64,000 nt of DNA from Porphyromonas sp. (GCA_029983505.1 JASBZK010000002.1:1-64000); one strand, 5' to 3'; positions 42,034-51,329 are shown, counted from the first letter of the stretch. Translations and numbers: made by a program. Notes: generated by a model not told the origin, from the letters alone.

Positions 42034-43680
42034 ATGAAGCAGTACAAATTCGCTGCCGCACTTGGCACTGTCCTCCTTGCCCTTTCCCTATCTTCCTGCG
42101 AAGACTTTTTGGACGTCAAGCCCGAGGGACAAGGCAACGCCACCAACTACTTCAATAACGACTTCCAAGCCAAGGAAGCTATAGAAGGGGCTTACGCGCC
42201 GATAGACGAAGAAGATTTCTACGGTCGGGGATTTTTCTATGAGCAAGCCGGAGCCAACGACATCGTTTGGGGGCGTACAAGAAGCTTCAACTCATTGGCC
42301 ACGCTGTCCTACACCGGCAATGAGAGCGCTCTTCGCAATGTCCTGGAGATGCTCTCTACCAGTCTCGCAAGAGCCAATTGGATCACCGCACAGCTGCTCC
42401 TCAAGCAAGCCCGCACGCCGCTCACCCCGGTAGAGACCCGCTCTTTGGGCGAAGCCTATTTCCTCCGCGGATATATGCACTTTCTCCTCGCATACAGATA
42501 CGGGTCGGACAAACTGGGTGTTCCTTTTGACAAATACGAGGACTTCCCGGAGGGCATCAATCCCGCGATTCCTACCCAGAGAGCCACTGTGATGGAGAAC
42601 TTCGGTCTCATCATAGAGGACTTCCAAAACGCCGAGAAGTACTTGCCCCGCTTCGAGACCTACGGACCGGAAGACAAGGGGCGCCCAAGCAAGTTTTCCG
42701 CGGTCGGCTTTATGTCCAAAGTTTACGCTTACTGGGCCACATTCGAACCGGCCAAGTGGGATAATGTAATCGCCGAAGTCGACAAACTCGAGAACGAATA
42801 CGGGAGAGGTCTGGCGGACAGCTTCTCGGACAACTTCACGAGCGACTTCTCCAAGTGGTGGAATAGAGAGTATATCTACACCCTTGCTTCCATCGCCACA
42901 GGTGACGGCGGCGGTCCCAAGTTCCCCGGCGTCGTCCTTGAGAATAAGGGATGGAAGGTGTACAATGGCTGGGGGTACTTCAAACCCACGCTCGACATCT
43001 ACGAAGAGATGCTCAAAGACGGCGAAGGCAATGAGCGCCTCACCCGCTCCATTCTCGAGTATGGACAGGAATTTCCTTACTTTGGAGAAATGAGGAAGTT
43101 CTACTCCGCTTCCGACCTTGAGACGGGATTCCAGATCAATAAATATATGGAGCCCTTCGGTCACGCCAACGCCGACAAAGAAGGATACGTGAACCCCAAC
43201 GGGGACGCACCGACGGCGCGGATCAATTTCCCCATCCTGCGCTTCGCAGACTGTCTCCTATTGCGTGCGGAAGCCCACCTGATGAAAGGTGACGGCAATG
43301 CCGCCGCAAAGGACATCAACCGTCTCCGTACCCGTGCCAAAGTGGCGCCCATCACTGCGCCCGCCACGGCACAAAACCTCTACCACGAAAGGCGCGTAGA
43401 GCTCGCTTTCGAGTACACCGACCACCTGTATGACCTCAAAAGGTGGCACTACCAAAACGGCAATGCCGAGCTCAAAGCACTTGCCGAAAAGGAACTGAAT
43501 GCCCGTCCGAGAGTGCGTTTTTACGAAGACAGATTAAATCCCGAATCGACCTTTACGACAGGATTCTATCAAGATTATCCGAATAAAAACACCTACCGGG
43601 ATTATATGATTGCCTTCCCTTGGCCCACCGAAAATGTACTGAAAGCCAACGGCAAACTGAAGCAGAACCCGGGGTACTGA
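42034..43680 (+). CDS. SusD/RagB-family surface lipoprotein, pair 2 (548 aa)
   Basis: The start is the ATG at 42034 (MKQYKFAAALGTVLLALSLSSC, Cys22), because the longer frame upstream overlaps SusC. EDFLDVKPEGQGNATNYF is the usual SusD opening. ETRSLGEAYFLRGYMHFLLAYRYG and FPILRFADCLLLRAEAHLMKGD are the helical TPR parts, and HERRVELAFEYTDHLYDLKRW is the C-terminal signature. It acts at the cell surface with the SusC barrel. A long imperfect hairpin follows at 43705-43770. Confidence 0.93.
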   Translation: MKQYKFAAALGTVLLALSLSSCEDFLDVKPEGQGNATNYFNNDFQAKEAIEGAYAPIDEEDFYGRGFFYEQAGANDIVWGRTRSFNSLATLSYTGNESALRNVLEMLSTSLARANWITAQLLLKQARTPLTPVETRSLGEAYFLRGYMHFLLAYRYGSDKLGVPFDKYEDFPEGINPAIPTQRATVMENFGLIIEDFQNAEKYLPRFETYGPEDKGRPSKFSAVGFMSKVYAYWATFEPAKWDNVIAEVDKLENEYGRGLADSFSDNFTSDFSKWWNREYIYTLASIATGDGGGPKFPGVVLENKGWKVYNGWGYFKPTLDIYEEMLKDGEGNERLTRSILEYGQEFPYFGEMRKFYSASDLETGFQINKYMEPFGHANADKEGYVNPNGDAPTARINFPILRFADCLLLRAEAHLMKGDGNAAAKDINRLRTRAKVAPITAPATAQNLYHERRVELAFEYTDHLYDLKRWHYQNGNAELKALAEKELNARPRVRFYEDRLNPESTFTTGFYQDYPNKNTYRDYMIAFPWPTENVLKANGKLKQNPGY

Positions 43681-43704
43681 TTGTCCTACTCCGTATATTT
43701 CATT

Positions 43705-43770
43705 AAATTCGCAGAGCAATCCGGCTGAAGGACACGCCACAAGCGCGACAGCCGGGTGCCCTGCGAATTT
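43705..43770 (+). terminator. Long hairpin after SusD pair 2
   Basis: Outer stem AAATTCGCAG / CTGCGAATTT (10 bp perfect) and inner stem CCGGCTG / CAGCCGG (7 bp perfect), separated by a small internal loop. No clear T tail follows, so termination may be partial and allow read-through into the PI-PLC gene. Confidence 0.6.
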
Positions 43771-43836
43771 AGTTATCTCCTCAGCTTATAACGAATAGGG
43801 CTTTTGCCCGACAAAAAACATCACACCATTTTTGCC

Positions 43837-43923
43837 ATGTTATCGCATCACCTATTGGCGGTCGGGGTTTTCCTGAGCATTGCCGTGCAGCAGTGTACTA
43901 CGGGGACAGACCATTTTTTCCAC
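43837..43923 (+). other. Out-of-frame signal-peptide segment of PI-PLC gene
   Basis: ATG at 43837 encodes MLSHHLLAVGVFLSIAVQQC, which looks like a signal peptide, in the frame that runs into HFFHSQIRSYRL after the T6 run at 43914-43919. One extra T would join it exactly to PLSDTELSAP of the PI-PLC body. See the PI-PLC entry and findings. Confidence 0.6.
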
Positions 43924-44834
43924 TCTCAGATACGGAGTTATCGGCTCCCGCGATTAAGGACGACACGAAGTTCGTGGATCTTTTCATTCCCGGCACCCAC
44001 GACTCCGGAACCAAAGGCGGATCGCTCTTTGCCGAATGCCAAGATCTGACTCTTCAGGGTCAACTCGGTGCCGGAATCAGGGCTTTCGACATTAGGCTCG
44101 TGGACAGCTACGACGGTAGCGGTGAGCAATTCGTGTACCACGGTATCGAGCGATTCGATCTCGAACTCACCAGGGATATTCTGCCCGCATTCAAAGCATT
44201 CCTTGAGAACCATCCGGACGAATTCGTCATTGCCGTCTTTCGGAAAGAAGACGATGCCAAGGGTCGCCCCGAGCATTACGCAGCCTACATCAAAAGTCTT
44301 ACCGAAGCACTTACGGCTCCGGAGTTTTCGCCAATCATATACAGAGGGACACTCACCCCGGAGACCACTATAAGTGAACTTCGCGGGAAACTGGTACTCA
44401 TCTCCCGCAACGAGCTGACGCCGGGCTTTCCTGCCGGGAAGTACGACGGATTTCCCAATGATGCGTCCGGGCATTGCCGCATCATCTGGCCGGGTACGGA
44501 CCGCCCCGCCCTGCCTACCTTCGTGGAAGATGCCTATAAAGTAAGCGATCCTTTCGCCAAGAGCGACAAAATCAACGATCTCAGAGCCGCCATGGAAGAA
44601 GCTGCAAAAGCACCAAGCGATGAGCTCAAAGTGCTGTTCCTTAGCGGCACCGGACTTGCGTCTCCCATCAGTGTGGCCCGTGTGATGAATAAAGAGGGGC
44701 TCAAGCTTCTTGAGCAGATGCCCACTCCGCCTCCGGGCATCTACTTTATGGACTTTGCAGGAAGTGATGACGGGCGGGCACTCACAGGTAAACTCCTGTC
44801 CTTAAACCTCCTACTTCACGGGACAAAACGCTGA
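43893..44834 (+). CDS. Phosphatidylinositol-specific phospholipase C-like protein (313 aa as read)
   Basis: The bacterial PI-PLC X-domain motifs are present: FIPGTHDSGTKGG (first catalytic His and Asp), GAGIRAFDIRLVDS (active-site Arg), and FVYHGI (second catalytic His); PPGIYFMDFAG fits the C-terminal strand. The family cleaves phosphatidylinositol, and several members cut GPI anchors. In this frame the start would be GTG at 43893 and no signal peptide is read. A signal peptide exists just upstream in another frame, so the gene is either frameshifted at T6, phase variable, or carries an assembly error. It lies between SusD and the GH92 gene. Confidence 0.82.
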   Translation: MYYGDRPFFPLSDTELSAPAIKDDTKFVDLFIPGTHDSGTKGGSLFAECQDLTLQGQLGAGIRAFDIRLVDSYDGSGEQFVYHGIERFDLELTRDILPAFKAFLENHPDEFVIAVFRKEDDAKGRPEHYAAYIKSLTEALTAPEFSPIIYRGTLTPETTISELRGKLVLISRNELTPGFPAGKYDGFPNDASGHCRIIWPGTDRPALPTFVEDAYKVSDPFAKSDKINDLRAAMEEAAKAPSDELKVLFLSGTGLASPISVARVMNKEGLKLLEQMPTPPPGIYFMDFAGSDDGRALTGKLLSLNLLLHGTKR

Positions 44835-44896
44835 TTCATACCCCGCTCCCCATCTACGACGATAAACAAAAGCGCCTCAACCCCACTCGTTATTTT

Positions 44897-44975
44897 TGCA
44901 CGTACCGAAAATTTATTTTCGGTCAGACCAAAAATTTATCCGCACACAGACCGAGAAAACTTTTTCGGACGTACC
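44897..44975. repeat. 23-nt-period array, copy K
   Basis: Cores TGCACGTACC (44897), GGTCAGACCA (44921), CACACAGACC (44943) and CGGACGTACC (44966). Spacers are rich in AAAATTTATT-type sequence. It sits between the PI-PLC and GH92 genes. Confidence 0.85.
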
Positions 44976-45055
44976 AAGATTTCAACGGAGTACCTTGAGA
45001 CCTTATCGCACCCTCGAAGTGCTCCTGACTTTGACAAACAAACCTTCAGAACTGT

Positions 45056-48028
45056 ATGAATAAAGAGAAACCCGCATACGGACTAAGCGCATTTGCGGCC
45101 GCGGTGCTGTCACTCACCCTCTACGGATGCGATGCAGAAGCCGGAAAAAGCGGACGAGAGACGACTACGAATCCGGACTCTTTGTCCGTCAAACTATACG
45201 AATACGTGGATCCGTTCATCGGTACGGATGCACACGGACACACGTTCCCGGGCGCTTCGGCGCCTTTCGGCTTAGTGCAGCTCAGTCCCGACACCAGGTG
45301 GGAAGGCTGGGATGCTTGCTCGGGATACCATTACTCGGACAGTAGGATTTACGGGTTTTCACACACCCACCTAAGCGGCACCGGGGCTTCCGATCTCTGT
45401 GACGTGCTTTTCATTCCGGCGACGGATACGAAGGCGTACACGGACAGCATACGGAATAAGCACCTTCCGACTGTGCCTTTCTCCCACGACGACGAAGAGG
45501 CTCACGCCGGATACTACTCGGTCAAGCTCGCAAACGGCATCAAAGCAGAGCTCACGGCTTCCACCTTCGCAGGCATCCACAGGTACACGTTCCCCAAGCC
45601 GGGAAGAGGGCACCTCATCATTGACCTGGTCAGCTTCAAGGAAGAAAAGATGCTCGGAGCAGGCTTGGAAAAGGCGGGGAATAACGTCATCCAAGGCTTC
45701 CAAAAGACGACCGGATGGACGGAGGACGAAGAGATCTATTTTTACGCCAAGTTTTCCCGACCGATAGAGGGCATAACCACCTACCTCGACGGCAAGGTGA
45801 TGACAGAGGACAAGGCAGAGGGAGACTCCGTCCGTGCCGTCCTGACGTTTGCCGAGTCCGAGCTCCCGCTCGAAATCTACGTAGGTCTCTCCACCACTTC
45901 CGTCTCGGAAGCGAAGGCAAACCTGGAGCACGACTTGGAGGGACGGAACTTCGACGAGATGAGAGCCGCAAGCGAAGCGTCGTGGGAAAAAGTCCTCGGC
46001 AAAGTCCGGATCCCGGATGGAGACCCGAGAGACCTCACGACCTTTTACACCGCTCTTTACCACAGTTACCTCGCCCCCAACCGCATCAGCGACGCAAGCG
46101 GCTCATACAGGGGGCTGGACGGCGGGGTGCACGCTGTCCCGTCCGGCGAAGCACAGTACAGCACATTCTCGCTATGGGACACCTACCGTGCGCTCCACCC
46201 GTGGTTCACGCTCTTTGAGAAAGAAGAAACGGCCAACTTTGTCCGCTCTATGCTCAACATGTACGACGAGCAAGGAGAGCTGCCGATATGGCCGCTCGTG
46301 AGCGGAGAGACCCGTACCATGATCGGCTACCACGCCGCCTCCGTCATCGCGGATGCCTACCTCAGAGGCATCGAAGGCTTCAGCGCGGATCGGGCTTTGA
46401 GGGCTATGGTGAAGTCCTCGGACATCAACTGGAAAGGCGGCGAACTGTATGCAGCTCTCGGCTATGTGCCGTTTGACCGCAAAAACGAGTCCGTCTCCCA
46501 GACGCTTGAGTATTCGTATGACGACTGGTGCATCTATATGATGGCAGAAAAGATGGGCAATAGCGAAGTCTCGGAGCAGTACAAAGCGCGCGCACTGAAT
46601 TACCGGAACCTCTTCGACGGCTCGGCCTCTTTCTTTAGATCCAAAAGCTCGACCGGGGTGTGGGAGAGAGACTTCAACCCCTACGACGTAAGCCGGCACT
46701 ACACCGAAGCCAATGCCTTCCAGTACCGATTCGCAGCCCAGCACGACGTGAACGGCATGATGCAGCTCTACGGCGGACGAGAGACCTTCCTCAAGAAGCT
46801 CTACGACCTGTATGCCGACCAAACCGTCTTAGACACAGACCTGCCCGACCTTACGGGATTTATCGGTCAGTACATCCACGGCAATGAGCCGAGCCACCAC
46901 CTCGCTTACCTTTTTACTTACGCGGGCGATGCGTGGAAGACACAGGAGCTGACACGCTACATCCTCCGAGAGATGTACACCTCGGAGCCCGACGGTATAC
47001 CGGGCAATGAAGACTGCGGTCAGATGAGTGCTTGGTACATCTTCTCTGCTTTGGGCTTTTATCCGGTCACTCCGGGATCGGGTGAATACGTCCTCACGAC
47101 CCCACTTTTCGAGGAAACGAGCCTCACCCTCTCCGGCGGCAACACGCTGAAAATAACGGCCAACGACCCGAAGAACAACCTCTACATCAAGAGTGTCTCC
47201 CTCAACGGCAAACCGCTCTCGCGTCTCTTCATCACCTATGACGAGATAATGGCAGGTGGTGAGCTCGCCTTTGAGCTGACGGAAGAGCCGGTCAAAGATT
47301 ACCCCGTGAAAGAGCTGCCCTACTCGCTCACCCGCGGCGAAAAAGCCTCGCCTGTCTACACGGAGGCAGATCTGCACCTATTTGAGAAAGAGGTCTCTTT
47401 CGAACTTAAAACGGTGACCCCAAACGCCCAAATCCGCTACACCATCGACGGATCTGTCCCAACTGAAGAGTCGCCCCTCTACGTCCGCCCCATCACGCTC
47501 AAAGAGGGTGCTACGATCCAAGCCATAGCGCTCGGGCAAGGCAAACCCTCCGACCCCACCGTCTTTAGGGCGACAAAAGCCACCTATCTGCCGCCTATGC
47601 CGGAGAAGAGAGGGATAAAGCAGGGGCTCAATTACACGCTCTACAGCGGGACATTTGACAGCATCGTTGCAATCGAGAGAGGCAAGAGGCAGGAAGTCGG
47701 CTCTACGCTCGAAGTGAGCGAAGCGATCGGTAGCCTTACGGACAATTACGGTCTTATCTTCAGAGGCTTCGTCCGCATAGACGCGGACGGGGTGTACGAG
47801 TTTGCCCTCACAAGCGACGACGGCTCTGCCCTCTTTGTCGACGGCAAAAGCCTCATCGACAACGACGGCAGCCACTCTGCCATCAAGGCATCCGGTCTCG
47901 TCGCACTCCAAAAAGGCCTTCACCGCATCGAAGTCCGCTACTTCCAAGGGACGGAAGGACGGAAGCTCTCGCTCGGCATCCGAAAGAGAGGGGAGAGGGA
48001 CTTTACTTTGCCCCAATTTTTCCGCTGA
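45056..48028 (+). CDS. GH92 alpha-mannosidase with chitobiase-like and PA14 modules (990 aa)
   Basis: Lipoprotein signal (AAVLSLTLYGC, Cys25). GH92 core motifs: YVDPFIGTDAHGHTFPGA near the N-terminus, YGFSHTHLSGTG, FYTALYHSYLAPN, FSLWDTYRALHPWFTL, and GNEDCGQMSAWYIFSALGFYPV. GH92 enzymes are calcium-dependent exo-alpha-mannosidases, often alpha-1,2. After about residue 740 there is a chitobiase-like strand module (IRYTIDGSVPTEESPLYV) and then a PA14 domain (about 850-985; FALTSDDGSALFVDGKS). The protein should sit on the cell surface or in the periplasm and trim mannose. The next gene carries a similar PA14 module. Confidence 0.92.
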   Translation: MNKEKPAYGLSAFAAAVLSLTLYGCDAEAGKSGRETTTNPDSLSVKLYEYVDPFIGTDAHGHTFPGASAPFGLVQLSPDTRWEGWDACSGYHYSDSRIYGFSHTHLSGTGASDLCDVLFIPATDTKAYTDSIRNKHLPTVPFSHDDEEAHAGYYSVKLANGIKAELTASTFAGIHRYTFPKPGRGHLIIDLVSFKEEKMLGAGLEKAGNNVIQGFQKTTGWTEDEEIYFYAKFSRPIEGITTYLDGKVMTEDKAEGDSVRAVLTFAESELPLEIYVGLSTTSVSEAKANLEHDLEGRNFDEMRAASEASWEKVLGKVRIPDGDPRDLTTFYTALYHSYLAPNRISDASGSYRGLDGGVHAVPSGEAQYSTFSLWDTYRALHPWFTLFEKEETANFVRSMLNMYDEQGELPIWPLVSGETRTMIGYHAASVIADAYLRGIEGFSADRALRAMVKSSDINWKGGELYAALGYVPFDRKNESVSQTLEYSYDDWCIYMMAEKMGNSEVSEQYKARALNYRNLFDGSASFFRSKSSTGVWERDFNPYDVSRHYTEANAFQYRFAAQHDVNGMMQLYGGRETFLKKLYDLYADQTVLDTDLPDLTGFIGQYIHGNEPSHHLAYLFTYAGDAWKTQELTRYILREMYTSEPDGIPGNEDCGQMSAWYIFSALGFYPVTPGSGEYVLTTPLFEETSLTLSGGNTLKITANDPKNNLYIKSVSLNGKPLSRLFITYDEIMAGGELAFELTEEPVKDYPVKELPYSLTRGEKASPVYTEADLHLFEKEVSFELKTVTPNAQIRYTIDGSVPTEESPLYVRPITLKEGATIQAIALGQGKPSDPTVFRATKATYLPPMPEKRGIKQGLNYTLYSGTFDSIVAIERGKRQEVGSTLEVSEAIGSLTDNYGLIFRGFVRIDADGVYEFALTSDDGSALFVDGKSLIDNDGSHSAIKASGLVALQKGLHRIEVRYFQGTEGRKLSLGIRKRGERDFTLPQFFR

Positions 48029-48055
48029 TTCAGGTCTTTGGGCGAAAGAAATCTT

Positions 48056-48134
48056 GGTACGTATCTCGCCACAGCGTAGGTACGTGTCTCGCTCCAAAAT
48101 AGGTACGTACCACGTTTCCTCCCCGGTCTGTATC
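48056..48134. repeat. 23-nt-period array, copy L
   Basis: Cores GGTACGTATC (48056), GGTACGTGTC (48079), GGTACGTACC (48102) and GGTCTGTATC (48125), spacings 23, 23, 23, ending CTCTTTTTTG. It lies between GH92 and the phosphoesterase gene. Confidence 0.95.
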
Positions 48135-48164
48135 TCTTTTTTGACCCACACATAGACTGCACTT

Positions 48165-49628
48165 ATGAAACGACTTATATATTTCTTGATTCTTTCACTC
48201 CTCTTCCCCTCGCTCCGAGTGCTCGGACAGAAGAGTCTCCCTTATAGGGCAGACGGCACGTTTGTCGTCCTCCAATTCAACGACATTCACCTCGACGGAG
48301 GCCACAAAGCCGGGACCGACTCGTCTTTTATGACGATGAAAACGGTCGTCGAAAGCGTACGCCCCGACCTCGTCGTGCTCAATGGCGACATCGTGACCGA
48401 AAAGGCGGGAGCGGACGAGGTCTTTAGGGAGATCGTCCGGCGTATGAACTTCCAAAAGGTGCCTTTTGTCCTCACAATGGGTAACCACGATCCGGAAGTG
48501 ATGCCCAAAAGCGCCATCTACGATATTCTCGAGACTTCGCCCTACTATGTCGGATCTCGCGGACCCGAAGATTTGGCGCCCTCTATGGGCAACTGCTTCA
48601 TAACGCTGACGGACAAGGAGGGAAAAACCGAAGGCGTCCTCTACTTCCTTGACAGCAACGATTACCACCCCAATAAGTTTGTGCAGCATTACGACTGGAT
48701 ACACTTCGACCAAATAGCGTGGTACCGCGATGTTTCCGAGGGCATCACACGCGCCAATGGCGGTCAAGCGCTGCCCGCTCTGATGTTCTTTCACATCCCG
48801 ATACCCGAGTTCGAGTGGATTGACGGGGACGACAAAGCATTCGGACACAAGTCGGAGGAACACGGAGATGTGAGCGGCATCAATTCCGGACTTTTCGCCT
48901 CCCTCATCGACATGGGGGACGTGATGGGGGTCATCACGGGACACAACCACGACAACGACGAAATAGGCATCAATAGAGGCATCGCCCTCGGCTACGGCAG
49001 AGTCACAGGACACGACGCCTACGGGGACCTCGAACGAGGCGGCCGGGTCATCAAGCTCTACGAGGGAGCGCGTAAGTTCGACACTTGGATCGTGACCGAA
49101 AAAGGATCCGAGGGGATTTATTACTTCCCCTCCGGGCTGAACTCGATCGAAGAGGAGGAGGCGACTTACCTTCCGGCACTCAAAAGCAAGGCGGGAAGCC
49201 AAGGCGTCGCCTACAGCTACTACGAGGGAAAGTTCAAAAAGACTTCCGACATCGATAAGGGCAAAAAAGTGCACAGCGGCACCCTTCCCTACTTCTCCAT
49301 CAAAGAGTTTGCCCCAAAAGACCACTTCGCCTACAAGTACCGGACGCTCATCAATATCCCGGAGAGAGGCATCTACCGCTTTTACACCTACTCCGACGAC
49401 GGCTCCGTACTCAGCATCGACGGACAAACGGTAGTGAACAACGACGGCGGACACAGCGCCCGAAGAGCCGAGGGCAAGGTCGCACTCGAGAAAGGACTGC
49501 ACCTGCTCGAAGTTTCCTACTTCGAGAACTACATGGGCGAGGAGCTTGAGGTGGGTTTTTCCTCCAAGACTCTCACCGAGCGCCCGTTACCACGCGAAAT
49601 CCTCTTCCTCCCCACGGGAAAAGAATAG
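48165..49628 (+). CDS. Exported metallophosphoesterase with C-terminal PA14 module (487 aa)
   Basis: Signal peptide (MKRLIYFLILSLLFPSLRVLG). The calcineurin-like motifs run in order: FNDIHLDGG (D-x-H), VVLNGDIV (GD), MGNHDPEV (GNHD), FFHIPIPEFEW, and ITGHNHDND (GH-x-H). Residues about 350-485 form a PA14-like module (FYTYSDDGSVLSIDGQTVVNNDGGHS) similar to the C-terminus of the GH92 protein next door. The nearest relatives seem to be purple-acid-phosphatase-like enzymes. It should remove phosphate or split a phosphodiester outside the cytosol; the substrate is unknown, but the neighbours suggest a glycan carrying phosphate. Confidence 0.88.
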   Translation: MKRLIYFLILSLLFPSLRVLGQKSLPYRADGTFVVLQFNDIHLDGGHKAGTDSSFMTMKTVVESVRPDLVVLNGDIVTEKAGADEVFREIVRRMNFQKVPFVLTMGNHDPEVMPKSAIYDILETSPYYVGSRGPEDLAPSMGNCFITLTDKEGKTEGVLYFLDSNDYHPNKFVQHYDWIHFDQIAWYRDVSEGITRANGGQALPALMFFHIPIPEFEWIDGDDKAFGHKSEEHGDVSGINSGLFASLIDMGDVMGVITGHNHDNDEIGINRGIALGYGRVTGHDAYGDLERGGRVIKLYEGARKFDTWIVTEKGSEGIYYFPSGLNSIEEEEATYLPALKSKAGSQGVAYSYYEGKFKKTSDIDKGKKVHSGTLPYFSIKEFAPKDHFAYKYRTLINIPERGIYRFYTYSDDGSVLSIDGQTVVNNDGGHSARRAEGKVALEKGLHLLEVSYFENYMGEELEVGFSSKTLTERPLPREILFLPTGKE

Positions 49629-49648
49629 CGAGATCGGATTTTTTGGGG

Positions 49649-49656
49649 TACCTTTG
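49649..49656 (+). promoter_or_regulatory. Putative -7 box (TACCTTTG) for tig
   Basis: Exact TAnnTTTG match 82 nt before the trigger factor start. Confidence 0.6.
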
Positions 49657-49738
49657 TAACCAATCGTGAAATCCGCACCCGAAGTGCGGCAATCCGGAGG
49701 AATAAGTTTCAGAAAATAAAAGTACAAATACACTACTT

Positions 49739-51151
49739 ATGGCTGTCTCAGTAAAAGAGAAGAAAGATAACCTCGTAGTCCTTGAAGCGAAGCTCGCTAA
49801 AGAAGACTACAAGGATAAAGTCGAGAAAGAAATCAAGAACTTGTCCAAAAATGCCTCTATGAAGGGGTTCCGTAAAGGACATACCCCTCAGGGGCTCGTG
49901 CGCAAGATGTACGGCGAAAGCGTCCGCATCGATGTCATCCAATCTCTCATCTCCGATGAAATCAATAAGTTCGTCCGTGACGAAAAGTATCTGACTATCG
50001 GGCAGCCCATCCCCCTCCGTGACCTCGACCAGAGCAAAGCTTTTGAAGGTGACGACGTGACGCTTGCGTTTGAATTGGCACTCATCCCCGAGATCAAAAA
50101 CAAGCTCGGCTCCGGCGACACGCTCGACTACTACAAGCCCGTCATCACCGAAGAGGCGGCCAAGGAAGAGCTCAAGAAAGTAATGCAGAGCAATAAGCAG
50201 CCCGTCTCTGTAGACACGGTGGACGAGAATGCGATCGTCTACGGCACCTTGGCAGAGCTTGACGGAGACAGTCCCAAAGAAGGCGGCATCAAGATAGAGA
50301 AAGCGATGCTCTTCCCGAACTTCATCAAGAACGAGGAGGAGAAAGCCAAGTTCGTCGGCGCAGCCAAAGACACGCTCGTGGTCTTCTCTCCCTTCAAGGC
50401 CTTTGAGGGCGACAAGGCGGAAATCAGCTCGCTTCTGAAGATCGAAAAAGACGATGTCGAGAAGTATGAGGCATCCGAGTTTTCCTATCAGATCACCGAA
50501 ATCTCTTCCATAAAAGATCCGGACCTCAATCAAGAGTTCTTTGACCGCGTTTTTGGCGAAGACACCGTACACAGCGAAGAAGAAGCCATCGCGAAGCTAA
50601 AGGAAAACTTGCAGAAAGAGGAAGAGGGCAACGCCAACTTCAAGTTTGTCCAGGACCTCAAGAACCTCATCCACGAAACCAAGCTCGGCGATATGGAGCT
50701 GGCAGAGGACACCATCCGCGCGTGGTTCAATACTACGGATAACGCCTCTGCGATCGAGGACTCCACAGACCCCGACGACTCTTTCAAGAAGATGATCGAC
50801 TCGCTCAAAGAAGACCTCTTCTTCAACGAATACGCCAAAGAGTATGACATCAAGGTAGCCGAAGAGGACGTAAAGAACTACGCCATCCGCTATACTTGGC
50901 AGCAGTTTGCGAATATGGGCTGGGCCAACGCCCCGATGGAAATCCTCGAGAAGCAGGCTGAAGAGCTCCTCAAGAACCAGAACTTCGTCTACGGCACGGA
51001 GCAAGACATCCTCCGCCAGCTCGTCGCTCAGAAACTTCGCGAGAATAACGTCGTGACCGTGGTCGAAAAGGAGATCACACCCGACGAGCTCCACAAGCTC
51101 ATCCTTCCGGAAAACGCACCCGTAGAAGAAAGCGAAGAAGCAGCCAACTAA
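49739..51151 (+). CDS. tig: Trigger factor (470 aa)
   Basis: The N-terminal ribosome-binding domain carries the signature loop GFRKGHTPQGLV near residue 44. Long helical arms and a C-terminal domain follow (about 250-450, with HSEEEAIAKLKENLQKE and IRYTWQQFANMGW). The central PPIase (FKBP-like) domain is weakly conserved, as in other Bacteroidales. It binds nascent chains at the ribosome exit. The tail is acidic (EESEEAAN). Single gene with its own promoter and a downstream hairpin. Confidence 0.92.
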   Translation: MAVSVKEKKDNLVVLEAKLAKEDYKDKVEKEIKNLSKNASMKGFRKGHTPQGLVRKMYGESVRIDVIQSLISDEINKFVRDEKYLTIGQPIPLRDLDQSKAFEGDDVTLAFELALIPEIKNKLGSGDTLDYYKPVITEEAAKEELKKVMQSNKQPVSVDTVDENAIVYGTLAELDGDSPKEGGIKIEKAMLFPNFIKNEEEKAKFVGAAKDTLVVFSPFKAFEGDKAEISSLLKIEKDDVEKYEASEFSYQITEISSIKDPDLNQEFFDRVFGEDTVHSEEEAIAKLKENLQKEEEGNANFKFVQDLKNLIHETKLGDMELAEDTIRAWFNTTDNASAIEDSTDPDDSFKKMIDSLKEDLFFNEYAKEYDIKVAEEDVKNYAIRYTWQQFANMGWANAPMEILEKQAEELLKNQNFVYGTEQDILRQLVAQKLRENNVVTVVEKEITPDELHKLILPENAPVEESEEAAN

Positions 51152-51177
51152 TTCCTGTCACAGACAGGTGCACAAAA

Positions 51178-51221
51178 GAGCGCCCCATACCGCAGCCTTT
51201 GAGACTCGGTATGGGGTGCTC
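51178..51221 (+). terminator. Hairpin after trigger factor gene
   Basis: A 15-bp stem, GAGCGCCCCATACCG / CGGTATGGGGTGCTC, with one G-T wobble and a 14-nt loop; a smaller hairpin CCTGTC-aca-GACAGG precedes it at 51154-51168. There is no T run, but the stem strength suggests a 3' end. Confidence 0.65.
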
Positions 51222-51249
51222 TCCGATGTCCCATCCTACCCATGCGCGA

Positions 51250-51329
51250 GGTACAGACCGAGGAGAAACTTTCGGTCCGTAGGTCGCGACAAAACCGGTC
51301 AGATCGAAAAAAGTTTTTTGGCCCGTATC
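51250..51329. repeat. 23-nt-period array, copy M
   Basis: Cores GGTACAGACC (51250), GGTCCGTAGG (51274), GGTCAGATCG (51297) and GGCCCGTATC (51320), spacings 24, 23, 23. It lies between tig and the ffh promoter. Confidence 0.88.
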
